From positions 1-8,949 of the forward strand of contig JAUXXK010000082.1 in the NCBI GenBank assembly GCA_030681145.1: a stretch of DNA of 8,949 bases. The letters run 5' to 3'. Of this stretch, positions 1-6,679 are shown piece after piece. The first letter of the stretch is position 1, and the number at the start of each line of letters is the position of its first letter. A program made the translations under genes and the position numbers. The notes under the pieces are model-generated. The model saw only the letters and a list, made by a program, of their open reading frames with translations, searched no databases and was not told the DNA's origin. The stretch comes from Methanobacteriaceae archaeon (GTDB lineage Archaea; Methanobacteriota; Methanobacteria; Methanobacteriales; Methanobacteriaceae).

Positions 1-1
1 C

Positions 2-2491
2 CTTTTAATTGCCAACCACGAGAGAAATTGTCTCTCATGTGCCCAATCAGATAATTGTCAGCTCCAGGAAGTGGCCGCCTATCTGAAGGTTGATGAGCAG
101 GAAATGGAAAACTTCAGATTATCCCTTCCAGACATACCATTGGACGAGTCCAACCCCTTCTTTATAAGGGATCTTAAAAAATGCATTCTCTGTGGGGCTT
201 GTGTACAGATTTGTGCGGATATTTTAGGAGTAAATGCCATTGATTTCGGGTACCGGGGATATGAAACCAAGATAACCACTTTTGGCGATAAGGATATTCT
301 GGATTCTAACTGTGTCTCTTGTGGTGAGTGTGTGGTGGCCTGTCCTGTAGGGGCTCTTGTTCCAAAATCCACATTAAAACCATCTAGAGAAGTTAAAACC
401 ACCTGCACCTATTGTGGGGTTGGATGTACGATCTATCTTGGAGTTAGGGGAAACAAAATTACTGGTGTTCGAGGAGATACACAAGGCCCATCCAATAAGG
501 GAAGACTCTGTGTAAAGGGGAGATATGGCTTTAATTTTGTAAACAGCCCAGATAGACTAAAAAAACCACTCATCAAGAGAAATGGAATTTTCGAGGAAGC
601 TGAATGGGAAGAAGCCCTAGAGTTGGTGGCTGAAAAATTATTAAAATACCATCAGAACACATTCGACGATAATCAGTACAAAAAAAGCCAGTTTGCAGCT
701 ATTTCATCGGCAAAATGCACTAACGAAGAAAATTACTTGCTTCAAAAGTTCACCAGGGCTTTAATGAAGTCTCCGCACATTGACCACTGTGCCCGTTTGT
801 GCCATGCCCCTTCCGTGGCCGGACTATCAATGAGTATTGGCAGTGGGGCCATGTCCAATTCCATTAAGGAAATATCTCAGGCCGGATGTATAATGGCAAT
901 TGGAACCAACACCACTGGAAGCCACCCAGTTATTGCTCTGGAAGTGGTAAATGCCGCTAAGAGTGGTTCTAAACTCATAGTTATCAATCCTCAGGAAATT
1001 GATCTGTGCAAGCACGCTGATTTGTTCCTCCAGCACCGCCCGGGAACAGACGTGGCCCTTTTAATGGGCATTGCCAAGTTTATATGGAAAGAAAACTTGT
1101 ATGATGAAGAATTTGTGAAAAACCGGACTGAAAATCTGGAACCATTCCTTGAATCCCTGGAAAATCTAAGTCTGGAGGAAGTAGAACAAATCACCGGGGT
1201 TAAGCAAGAAAAAATTAGAAAAGCGGCCAGAATATACGCAATGGAGGGGTCCTCTTCCATACTCTATGCCATGGGCATTACCCAGCATACCCACGGCACG
1301 GAAAACGTTTTGGCCATAAGTAATTTGGCCCTTTTAACCGGTAATCTTGGTAAATTGAATGCCGGGGTCAATCCACTACGGGGACAGAATAATGTACAGG
1401 GTTCTTGTGATATGGGGGCCCTCCCTAATGTTCTCCCGGGATACCAATCAGTGGAAGACGAACAAGTAATTCAAAAATTCCAGGAACATTGGAATTCTGA
1501 TTTGAGTCCGGTTAAGGGTATGATTTTACCGGAAATTCTGGAAAATGCAGCGGAAGGAAACATAAAAGCCGCCTACATCATGGGTGAAAATCCCCTGTTA
1601 AGTGAACCGGACATTCAGAACGTTAAAAAAGCTCTGGAAAGCCTGGAGTTTCTGGTGGTGCAGGACATTTTTTTAACAGAGACTGCCCAACTGGCAGATG
1701 TGGTTTTACCGGCGGCATCTTTTGCTGAGAAGGAGGGAACCTTTACCAACACCGAAAGAAGGGTGCAGCTTATTAGACCGGCGGTAAGTGTAGTCGGCAA
1801 ATCTAAGCCTGATTGGTGGATAATTTCCCAGCTGGCCCTTAAGATGGAGGAAAAACTTTCAACTGAAAGAGAATTTGATAAATCAGAAGCCCAAAACCTC
1901 CCTAAATCTCAATTCAATTACCAATCTGCAAGCGAAATATTCCAGGAAATGGCAGAAATTACTCCCATATACCATGGTATCTCCTATGTCCGACTGGAAA
2001 AAGAAGGCATACAATGGCCATGTCCTGATGAAAAACATCCCGGAACCCAGGTACTGCACCAGGAAAAATTTAACACCGCTAGTGGGATGGGTAAATTCCA
2101 CCCGCTGGAATACCGTCCTCCAGCAGAAGCGGCCAGTGAGGATTATCCTTTAATTCTCACTACCGGTCGCAGCCTGTACCATTATCACACCGGCACCATG
2201 ACTCGGAAAATCGAAGGCATGGATAAGCTGGAAAAGCCAGCAACAGTTGAGATTAATCCCTATGATGCCGAGGAGAGACATATACAGGAAAACGACCTAA
2301 TAGAAATCGAGTCCCGTCGTGGTAAAATCAAAGTTAATGCTATAATTAGTGACCATATCCAGAAAGGAACATTATTCATGACTTTTCACTTTAAAGAAGC
2401 CCCGGCTAACTGTCTCACCAACCCGGAGAGGGATCCTATTTCGGGTATTCCTGAGCTAAAAATTTCGGCAGTTGAGGTGCGAAAATTATAG
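2..2491 (+). CDS. fdhA: Formate dehydrogenase alpha subunit, NuoG-like modular type, Cys form (5' end cut by window)
   Basis: Catalytic subunit of a Mo/W-bisPGD formate dehydrogenase interconverting formate and CO2. The frame is open to the left edge, and codons 17-58 encode H-x3-C-x2-C-x5-C, the His-Cys3 [4Fe-4S] motif of NuoG and [FeFe]-hydrogenases; a [2Fe-2S] domain probably precedes it outside the window. GTG at 71 is therefore an internal Val. Numbering from that codon: two ferredoxin clusters (Cys38/41/44/48 and 81/84/87/91), a catalytic-domain cluster (Cys112/115/119/147), metal ligand Cys244 in RLCHAPSVAG followed by His245 (codon TGC, so not selenocysteine), probable active-site Arg437 in NPLRGQNN, and a C-terminal MopB dinucleotide-binding domain with TTGR, HTGTMTRK and a FHFKEAPAN tail. 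This is the layout of bacterial cytoplasmic NAD(P)- or ferredoxin-linked enzymes and is larger than the classical F420-dependent methanogen FdhA. The electron partner is not visible. Codon use looks more GC-rich than in the fwd genes, so lateral origin is possible. Family assignment is firm; electron acceptor and direction are unknown. Confidence 0.9.
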   Translation, partial: LLIANHERNCLSCAQSDNCQLQEVAAYLKVDEQEMENFRLSLPDIPLDESNPFFIRDLKKCILCGACVQICADILGVNAIDFGYRGYETKITTFGDKDILDSNCVSCGECVVACPVGALVPKSTLKPSREVKTTCTYCGVGCTIYLGVRGNKITGVRGDTQGPSNKGRLCVKGRYGFNFVNSPDRLKKPLIKRNGIFEEAEWEEALELVAEKLLKYHQNTFDDNQYKKSQFAAISSAKCTNEENYLLQKFTRALMKSPHIDHCARLCHAPSVAGLSMSIGSGAMSNSIKEISQAGCIMAIGTNTTGSHPVIALEVVNAAKSGSKLIVINPQEIDLCKHADLFLQHRPGTDVALLMGIAKFIWKENLYDEEFVKNRTENLEPFLESLENLSLEEVEQITGVKQEKIRKAARIYAMEGSSSILYAMGITQHTHGTENVLAISNLALLTGNLGKLNAGVNPLRGQNNVQGSCDMGALPNVLPGYQSVEDEQVIQKFQEHWNSDLSPVKGMILPEILENAAEGNIKAAYIMGENPLLSEPDIQNVKKALESLEFLVVQDIFLTETAQLADVVLPAASFAEKEGTFTNTERRVQLIRPAVSVVGKSKPDWWIISQLALKMEEKLSTEREFDKSEAQNLPKSQFNYQSASEIFQEMAEITPIYHGISYVRLEKEGIQWPCPDEKHPGTQVLHQEKFNTASGMGKFHPLEYRPPAEAASEDYPLILTTGRSLYHYHTGTMTRKIEGMDKLEKPATVEINPYDAEERHIQENDLIEIESRRGKIKVNAIISDHIQKGTLFMTFHFKEAPANCLTNPERDPISGIPELKISAVEVRKL

Positions 2492-2510
2492 TCTTTTTGG
2501 GACTATTTTT
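2488..2510 (+). terminator. Hairpin plus T-run after fdhA
   Basis: ATAGTC (2488-2493) and GACTAT (2501-2506) form a perfect 6-bp stem with a 7-nt loop, followed by a T-run to 2510. The fdhA stop codon lies inside the left arm. Archaeal termination mainly depends on the oligo-T stretch, so the hairpin may add little. Its position suggests fdhA and fwdH are separate transcription units. Confidence 0.6.
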
Positions 2511-2511
2511 A

Positions 2512-2655
2512 CCTTAAAGTTAAGTGCCTTAATTTTTCTTTAATTCTTTTTGAAATTTTTAAAATTCTTCTATTATTAATCAAGCAATTGTTAAACAATT
2601 TGAATAGTTTTAATTCATAATAAGCTTTTTTTATTGCATTATGCTTACTTTAAGG
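2512..2655. repeat. 9-bp inverted repeat pair, arms 2512-2520 and 2647-2655
   Basis: CCTTAAAGT at 2512-2520 is the exact reverse complement of ACTTTAAGG at 2647-2655, 126 bases apart. Immediately after the left arm is a second small palindrome, TTAAG-TGC-CTTAA (2521-2533), sharing the CTTAA word. The TTAAGTG heptamer recurs at 2746-2752, just downstream of the putative TATA box. Repeated CTTAA/TTAAG words could be regulator sites; no regulator is known for them and chance is a real alternative. Confidence 0.4.
2586..2600. repeat. Perfect 15-bp palindrome upstream of fwdH
   Basis: AATTGTT-A-AACAATT has 7-bp arms around a single central base, the form expected of a binding site for a dimeric HTH protein. 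It is followed directly by a weaker repeat, TGAAT (2601-2605) and ATTCA (2613-2617). It lies about 135 bases upstream of the putative TATA box, which is distant for a repressor but possible for an activator. It consists almost wholly of A and T, so its significance is uncertain. Confidence 0.4.
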
Positions 2656-2723
2656 CGAATATTTTTAATATATAATTATGTGCTCACTACACTCCAATAT
2701 ATATAATTTTCTATATGTTTCTA

Positions 2724-2743
2724 GTAGGAATTTATTTATAAAT
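2724..2743 (+). promoter_or_regulatory. Probable archaeal promoter (BRE/TATA) of the fwd operon
   Basis: TTTATAAAT at 2735-2743 resembles the archaeal TATA box, and purine-containing GTAGGAA at 2724-2730 sits where a BRE would be. Transcription would start roughly 25 bases downstream, near 2765-2770, leaving a short leader before the fwdH ATG. TA-rich runs at about 2664-2677 and 2694-2710 are possible alternative TATA boxes that would give longer leaders. Confidence 0.5.
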
Positions 2744-2781
2744 GATTAAGTGAAAGTGTAATTAACACACATGGTGACTCA

Positions 2782-3237
2782 ATGCCCAAACATATAGTTT
2801 CTGGATTAAAATATATCGCAGCTGTCAACCTGAGGAAACAAGGCCAAACTCAGAGAGAGATAGCTGAAGCGCTGGACATGGATAGATCTACTGTTTCTCA
2901 CTATTTGAATGGAAGAAACCTTTCTTGGAATTCCATAGAAGTTGCGGAAATGGTAACCAATTTTTGTCCCAAAGATTTTTTAATTTTAACCCATGCTCTT
3001 TTAAAGGACACTGAGCGGACCAGAACCATAATCCAGACCTGTTCTAACTTAAAATTTGAAGGAATAATCCGAAATTCTTGTATTGGCTGTGGCATTTGTG
3101 TGGACACGTGTTTAATGAAGGCCATCGTGTTGAACGACTTAAAGGCACATATTAATGACGAATGGTGTTGTGGATGCCTTATTTGCATGGAAATGTGCCA
3201 GACTAACTCGATAGAAATTAAGGAGGTAGTAGATTGA
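2782..3237 (+). CDS. fwdH: FwdH: helix-turn-helix plus two-[4Fe-4S] ferredoxin protein
   Basis: First gene of the fwd operon, 151 residues. The N-terminal part (about residues 8-46) reads as a DNA-binding helix-turn-helix: GQTQREIAEALDMD leads into the recognition-helix-like RSTVSHYLNG. The C-terminal part has two full ferredoxin motifs, Cys100/103/106/110 and Cys129/132/135/139. Both lack the usual Pro after the last Cys (Leu and Gln instead), and there is an extra Cys130. The ATG has GGTGA four bases upstream (2773-2777). By position it matches fwdH of Methanothermobacter fwdHFGDACB. As I recall, FwdH is not part of the crystallised FwdABCDFG core complex. The domain pairing suggests an iron-sulfur-dependent regulator, perhaps autoregulatory; an accessory electron carrier is the alternative. 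The stop overlaps the fwdF ATG by one base (TGATG). Identity by position is strong; the regulatory role is inference. Confidence 0.85.
   Translation: MPKHIVSGLKYIAAVNLRKQGQTQREIAEALDMDRSTVSHYLNGRNLSWNSIEVAEMVTNFCPKDFLILTHALLKDTERTRTIIQTCSNLKFEGIIRNSCIGCGICVDTCLMKAIVLNDLKAHINDEWCCGCLICMEMCQTNSIEIKEVVD
3221..3227 (+). promoter_or_regulatory. Ribosome binding site of fwdF
   Basis: AGGAGGT inside the end of fwdH serves fwdF. It precedes the in-frame TTG at 3234 by 6 bases and the ATG at 3237 by 9. ATG is preferred because it is the standard initiator and its A is shared with the fwdH stop (TGATG), a common coupled arrangement. Confidence 0.65.
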
Positions 3238-4283
3238 TGGAAACAACCGAAATTATGGACGGTAAGAACATTACTTTGGAGAGAGCCGGTGAAGAAGACA
3301 GAACTCTAATCTTCAAGAATGATATGTGTGCAGTTTGCGGATTATGTGAAACAATTTGCCCCGTATCTGCTATTGAAGCAAATCCCACTGGGGCAATGAT
3401 TCGAACCGAACAAGATATGAGTAAAATTGACATAGATGTAAATAAATGTGTTTTATGTGGTATGTGCAGTAGTATTTGCCCATTCCAAGCTTTAGATTTA
3501 CAAATAAATGGGGATTCTATTCGTGAATTACAATATCCTCAACTAATAAAAAGTGCAGAAATTGACAATGAGGAATGTATCCATTGTAAAGCTTGTGAAA
3601 CAGCCTGTCCTCAAGACGCTATAATTATTACTCGTGAATTACCTTCACGAGCAGAACTCATTACTGGGGAAATAGATATAGATAAAGAAACCTGTATCTA
3701 CTGCGGAATGTGCGAAGAAATGTGTCCAGTGGATGCTATTGATATTGAACACCAGACTCCAACCTCAGATAATCCGGTAGTTGCTACTGATATTAATGTA
3801 AGTGAAGATATATGTGTTCACTGCGGAATTTGTAAAAGAATCTGTCCGGTAGACGCCATAAAACAGGTTTGTAGAATCTGTCCATATGGAGAATATGAAA
3901 TATCCGAACCAGAAATTAATGGAAATTCCTACATCGACCCAGAACTATGTATAAACTGTACTTGGTGTCAGGAAATTTGTCCAGTTGATGCCGCTAAAGT
4001 TACCAAGCCTTTTGAAGGTGAATTAACTATAGAACAGGATACTTGCCAGGGCTGTGAAACATGTGTAATGGTTTGTCCTTGTAATGTACTTTCTTTCCCT
4101 AAGTCAACTAAATCCGGTTTAAATGCAGAAAAACTCCACAAAGACGAAAGATTCTGTATTTATTGTGGTGCTTGCCAGAAATCTTGTCCGGTAGACGCCA
4201 TAAATGTTAAGAGAACTCAAATTAATTACACCCCAACCAAATCCAAGGCATGGAAAAAAGCCTTTGAATCTTTAAAACAATAA
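3237..4283 (+). CDS. fwdF: FwdF: polyferredoxin with eight [4Fe-4S] clusters
   Basis: Electron-wire subunit of the tungsten formylmethanofuran dehydrogenase, carrying low-potential electrons from ferredoxin or the Hdr side towards FwdB. The 348-residue product (from ATG 3237) has eight C-x2-C-x2-C-x3-C-P motifs starting at Cys31, 71, 114, 153, 193, 238, 270 and 307, matching the eight clusters known for this subunit. No signal peptide or membrane segment is seen, so it is cytoplasmic. Three Cys lie outside the canonical ligands: Cys212 and Cys215, a CxxC between motifs 5 and 6, and Cys282 just after motif 7. The CPVDA(I/A) signature recurs in motifs 4, 5, 6 and 8. A 20-base stretch is identical between modules 5 and 8, a hint of internal duplication or gene conversion. 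An in-frame TTG at 3234 is the other possible start. A gap of 15 bases follows before fwdG. Confidence 0.95.
   Translation: METTEIMDGKNITLERAGEEDRTLIFKNDMCAVCGLCETICPVSAIEANPTGAMIRTEQDMSKIDIDVNKCVLCGMCSSICPFQALDLQINGDSIRELQYPQLIKSAEIDNEECIHCKACETACPQDAIIITRELPSRAELITGEIDIDKETCIYCGMCEEMCPVDAIDIEHQTPTSDNPVVATDINVSEDICVHCGICKRICPVDAIKQVCRICPYGEYEISEPEINGNSYIDPELCINCTWCQEICPVDAAKVTKPFEGELTIEQDTCQGCETCVMVCPCNVLSFPKSTKSGLNAEKLHKDERFCIYCGACQKSCPVDAINVKRTQINYTPTKSKAWKKAFESLKQ
3843..4204 (+). repeat. Exact 20-bp direct repeat inside fwdF (3843-3862 and 4185-4204)
   Basis: The bases encoding C-P-V-D-A-I at the end of ferredoxin module 5 and module 8 are identical over 20 nt, beginning TGTCCGGTAGACGCC. 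They use the same CCG, GTA, GAC and GCC codons. Module 4 encodes the same residues with CCA, GTG, GAT and GCT, and module 6 has CCA, GTT, GAT, GCC. Codon-level identity between only two of the modules suggests recent gene conversion or duplication. Confidence 0.7.
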
Positions 4284-4298
4284 ATTGGAGGCAATCGA

Positions 4299-4544
4299 AT
4301 GACAATTGGACTTAAAACATATCGTGAATTATGTCACGGATGTGGAAACTGTGTTGTGTCTTGCCCGGTCAATGCTCTCAGAAGTGAAGAAGTAGCTGGA
4401 GGAAAAGGGCCAAGTGATGACGTGGATATAATTATGATAGTAGAAGACGGAGCAATACAACTTAAAAATGTTGATCTCTGTGGAAAATGCGGTACGTGTG
4501 TACAAAGCTGTCCTGTGAATGCTATTACCTTGGAGGAATTTTAA
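4299..4544 (+). CDS. fwdG: FwdG: two-[4Fe-4S] ferredoxin subunit
   Basis: Small ferredoxin of 81 residues that in the known FwdABCDFG complex links the FwdB cluster to the FwdF polyferredoxin. Two complete cluster motifs are visible: Cys12/15/18/22 and Cys61/64/67/71, each ending CPVNA. They are separated by an acidic and glycine-rich loop containing GGKGPSDDVD at about 34-43. GGAGG at 4287-4291 precedes the ATG with ordinary spacing. The stop TAA shares its last base with the fwdD ATG (TAATG), indicating coupled translation. The lack of other domains, the length and the operon position between fwdF and fwdD all fit FwdG. Confidence 0.93.
   Translation: MTIGLKTYRELCHGCGNCVVSCPVNALRSEEVAGGKGPSDDVDIIMIVEDGAIQLKNVDLCGKCGTCVQSCPVNAITLEEF
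4532..4536 (+). promoter_or_regulatory. Ribosome binding site fixing the fwdD start
   Basis: GGAGG seven bases before ATG 4544 decides the start. The longer frame beginning at ATG 4487 would lie inside fwdG, has no such site, and adds 19 residues unlike the family. Confidence 0.8.
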
Positions 4545-4927
4545 TGATAGTTAATCTAATCACTGGAAGGACTGTATGGCAAGGTCAAGCAATTGAATCT
4601 GGAAAGGATCTCAAAATGTATGTTAACGCCGCAGCCATAGCTCATATGAGTGATGAAATGATGGTTCAATTAGGCGTAAAATCAGGGGAAAATATAAAAA
4701 TCATAGGTTATGGGGGGGATGTGGTCGTTAAAGTAGTAAATACCAAAGAAACACTCCCTGAAGACACAATTTATGTCCCATTGGGTCCTTGGGCTAATCG
4801 AGTAGTGGATCCTACACTTAATTCTACTGCCATGCCTTCTTATAAAAACATACCCGTGGAAATAATGTCTACTGATGAAGAAGTCTTGGACATGCCTACT
4901 CTGATGAAAGTATATGGAAAAGTTTGA
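4544..4927 (+). CDS. fwdD: FwdD: molybdopterin-dinucleotide-binding subunit
   Basis: Subunit of 127 residues with the fold of the C-terminal dinucleotide-binding domain of formate dehydrogenases (double-psi beta-barrel, MopB_CT family). It completes the tungstopterin site formed mainly by FwdB. Family-typical stretches are LITGRTVWQG near the N-terminus (about residues 4-13), AAAIAHM and the VKSGENIKI strand in the middle, and PLGPWANRVVDP with a later AMPSYKNIPVE towards the C-terminus. The start at 4544 overlaps the fwdG stop and has a good ribosome site; an upstream in-frame ATG inside fwdG is not credible. Thirty bases separate it from fwdA. With FwdB it reproduces, as two proteins, what the upstream fdhA gene encodes as one chain. 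No unusual residues are seen. Confidence 0.93.
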   Translation: MIVNLITGRTVWQGQAIESGKDLKMYVNAAAIAHMSDEMMVQLGVKSGENIKIIGYGGDVVVKVVNTKETLPEDTIYVPLGPWANRVVDPTLNSTAMPSYKNIPVEIMSTDEEVLDMPTLMKVYGKV

Positions 4928-4957
4928 TATCCCACTAATCAAGGAGGATTAATTAAA

Positions 4958-6679
4958 ATGGAACGTATAATCAAAAACGGTATTGTTTACTGTCCATTAA
5001 ATGGAATTGATGGAGAAAAAATGGATATCTGCATCAAGGATGGTAAAATCGTTGAAAGTGTTAGTGATAATGCAGAAGTAATTGACGCTTCTGGAAAAAT
5101 TGTCATGCCTGGTGGTGTGGAAGTTCACAGCCACATAGCTGGTGCTAAAGTTAATGTAGGTCGAATGATGCGGCCTGAAGACAGTAAAAAAGATGCTGAA
5201 GCTACAAACGAAGATATAAACAGGAGAGCAGGGAGTGGATTTTCTGTACCTTCTACTTTCATGACAGGTTATCGTTATGCTCAAATGGGTTACAGTACTG
5301 CTATGGAAGCTGCTATGCCTCCACTTTTAGCTAGACACACCCACGAAGAATTAGAAGCAACGCCTATCCTTGATCATGCCGCTTTTCCATTGTTTGGAAA
5401 CAACTGGTTTGTTATGGATTATTTAGGTAAAGGAGACATAGACTCCTGTATGGCTTACGCTTCCTGGTTACTAAAATCCACTAAAGGTTACGCTATTAAA
5501 ATTGTAAACCCCTGTGGAACTGAAGCATGGGGATGGGGTGGAAATGTGCGGGGATTACATGACACTGCACCTCACTTTAGTGTAACTCCTGCTGAAGTAA
5601 TTAAAGGACTAGCAGAAGTAAATGAAAAATTAAAATTACCTCACTCCATACACCTGCATTGTAACGACCTGGGGCACCCTGGGAACTATGAAACTACTTT
5701 AGAGTCTTTTGATTTACCTAAAGGGATTAAAGTTGATCCAGTAACTGGAAGTAGGGATACAGTACTTCACGCTACTCATGTTCAGTACCACAGTTATGGG
5801 GGGACCTCTTGGAGGGACTTTGAGTCCGCAGCAGATATTGTAGCTGACTATGTGAATAAAAGCAACCACATGACTATAGATGTTGGTCAAGTCACTTTGG
5901 ATGAAACCACTACTATGACTGCTGATGGTCCAATGGAATTCGATTTACACACTTTAAACGGACTTAAATGGGCTAACTGTGATGTAGAAATGGAAACTGG
6001 TTCTGGTGTAGTGCCGTTCATTTACTCTGCTAAGGCACCTGTACCTGCAGTACAATGGGCTATCGGTATGGAATTGTTCTTACTAGTCAAAGACGCAGAT
6101 AAAGTATGTTTAACCACTGATACTCCAAATGCTGGCCCATTTACCAGATATCCGCGGGTTATGGCTTGGCTAATGAGTAACCAGTACCGAACAGACTTGC
6201 TGGAAAACGAACTCCACAAATGGGCACAAAAGAGAAGTAGTATTGCTACCATCGACCGTGAATATTCATTATATGAAATTGCACAAATTACTAGATCTAC
6301 TCCTGCCAAAGTGCTGGGGTTAAGTGACACCAAAGGACATCTTGGTGTTGGTGCTGATGCAGATATTTCGATATACGACATGAATCCGGAAACTATGGAC
6401 CTAGCTGCAGACTACAAGATGGTGGAAAACAAATTCCAGAAAGCAAGCTATTTATTAAAAGACGGCGAGTTTGCGGTTAAAGACGGTGAAGTTATAAACA
6501 CAGATCTTAAAGGTAAAACTTTCTGGGCAGATACCCAAATTGAATCAGATTTATATAAAAACGTCCTAGCAGACATAGAAAAACAATTTGTGAAGTATTA
6601 CTCAATTAATTTCCAAAACTACGCTGTAGAAGACTCCTATATTTCTAAATCTGCACCAATTAAAGGGGTGAGCTTATGA
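4958..6679 (+). CDS. fwdA: FwdA: dinuclear-metal amidohydrolase, formylmethanofuran-forming subunit
   Basis: Catalyses the reversible condensation of formate, delivered by an internal tunnel from FwdB, with the methanofuran amine to give formylmethanofuran. The protein has 573 residues, close to the family length, and is an amidohydrolase-superfamily TIM barrel. Visible metal-site candidates are the HSH motif (His57, His59), Lys181 in AIKIVNPCG as the probable carboxylated lysine, His232 and His234 in SIHLHCND, His271/His274 in VLHATH, and Asp388 in TTDTPNAGP. As I remember them, the ligands in the Methanothermobacter structure are three positions lower (Lys178, His231, Asp385), a consistent offset. 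AAGGAGG at 4941-4947 gives it one of the strongest ribosome sites in the operon. The last four bases overlap fwdC (ATGA). No truncation or frameshift is seen. Confidence 0.96.
   Translation: MERIIKNGIVYCPLNGIDGEKMDICIKDGKIVESVSDNAEVIDASGKIVMPGGVEVHSHIAGAKVNVGRMMRPEDSKKDAEATNEDINRRAGSGFSVPSTFMTGYRYAQMGYSTAMEAAMPPLLARHTHEELEATPILDHAAFPLFGNNWFVMDYLGKGDIDSCMAYASWLLKSTKGYAIKIVNPCGTEAWGWGGNVRGLHDTAPHFSVTPAEVIKGLAEVNEKLKLPHSIHLHCNDLGHPGNYETTLESFDLPKGIKVDPVTGSRDTVLHATHVQYHSYGGTSWRDFESAADIVADYVNKSNHMTIDVGQVTLDETTTMTADGPMEFDLHTLNGLKWANCDVEMETGSGVVPFIYSAKAPVPAVQWAIGMELFLLVKDADKVCLTTDTPNAGPFTRYPRVMAWLMSNQYRTDLLENELHKWAQKRSSIATIDREYSLYEIAQITRSTPAKVLGLSDTKGHLGVGADADISIYDMNPETMDLAADYKMVENKFQKASYLLKDGEFAVKDGEVINTDLKGKTFWADTQIESDLYKNVLADIEKQFVKYYSINFQNYAVEDSYISKSAPIKGVSL

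Larger units (their letters stand above)
2492..2781. other. AT-rich intergenic region between fdhA and the fwd operon
   Basis: No gene, tRNA or convincing riboswitch is seen in these 290 bases. The stretch holds the fdhA terminator, several short inverted repeats (2512-2520 with 2647-2655, 2521-2533, 2586-2600, 2601-2617), other TA-rich runs (about 2664-2677 and 2694-2710) that could be alternative TATA elements, and the probable fwdH promoter near 2735. Its length and repeat content fit a regulated promoter region, but the AT-rich composition makes chance palindromes common. Confidence 0.6.

Noticed and set aside
71..73. GTG as the start of the formate dehydrogenase
   Set aside because: The frame is open upstream and encodes a complete His-Cys3 iron-sulfur motif; no ribosome site precedes the GTG.
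1875..2153. A 92-residue frame on the plus strand inside fdhA
   Set aside because: It is out of frame with a clearly conserved coding region, has no recognisable domain, and is a shadow.
2..2491. Complex I NuoG or an assimilatory nitrate reductase instead of formate dehydrogenase
   Set aside because: The RLCHAPSVAG metal-ligand site, NPLRGQNNVQG, HTGTMTRK and the C-terminal FHFKEAPAN pattern are those of formate dehydrogenases; NuoG lacks the metal-ligand Cys context.
2492..2781. A structured RNA or riboswitch (for example a molybdenum/tungsten cofactor sensor) in the fwd leader
   Set aside because: The region is very AT-rich with only short stems, and the likely transcription start leaves a leader too short for such an element.
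4487..4543. An N-terminal extension of fwdD starting at ATG 4487
   Set aside because: It lies wholly inside fwdG in another frame, has no ribosome site and encodes residues unlike the FwdD family.
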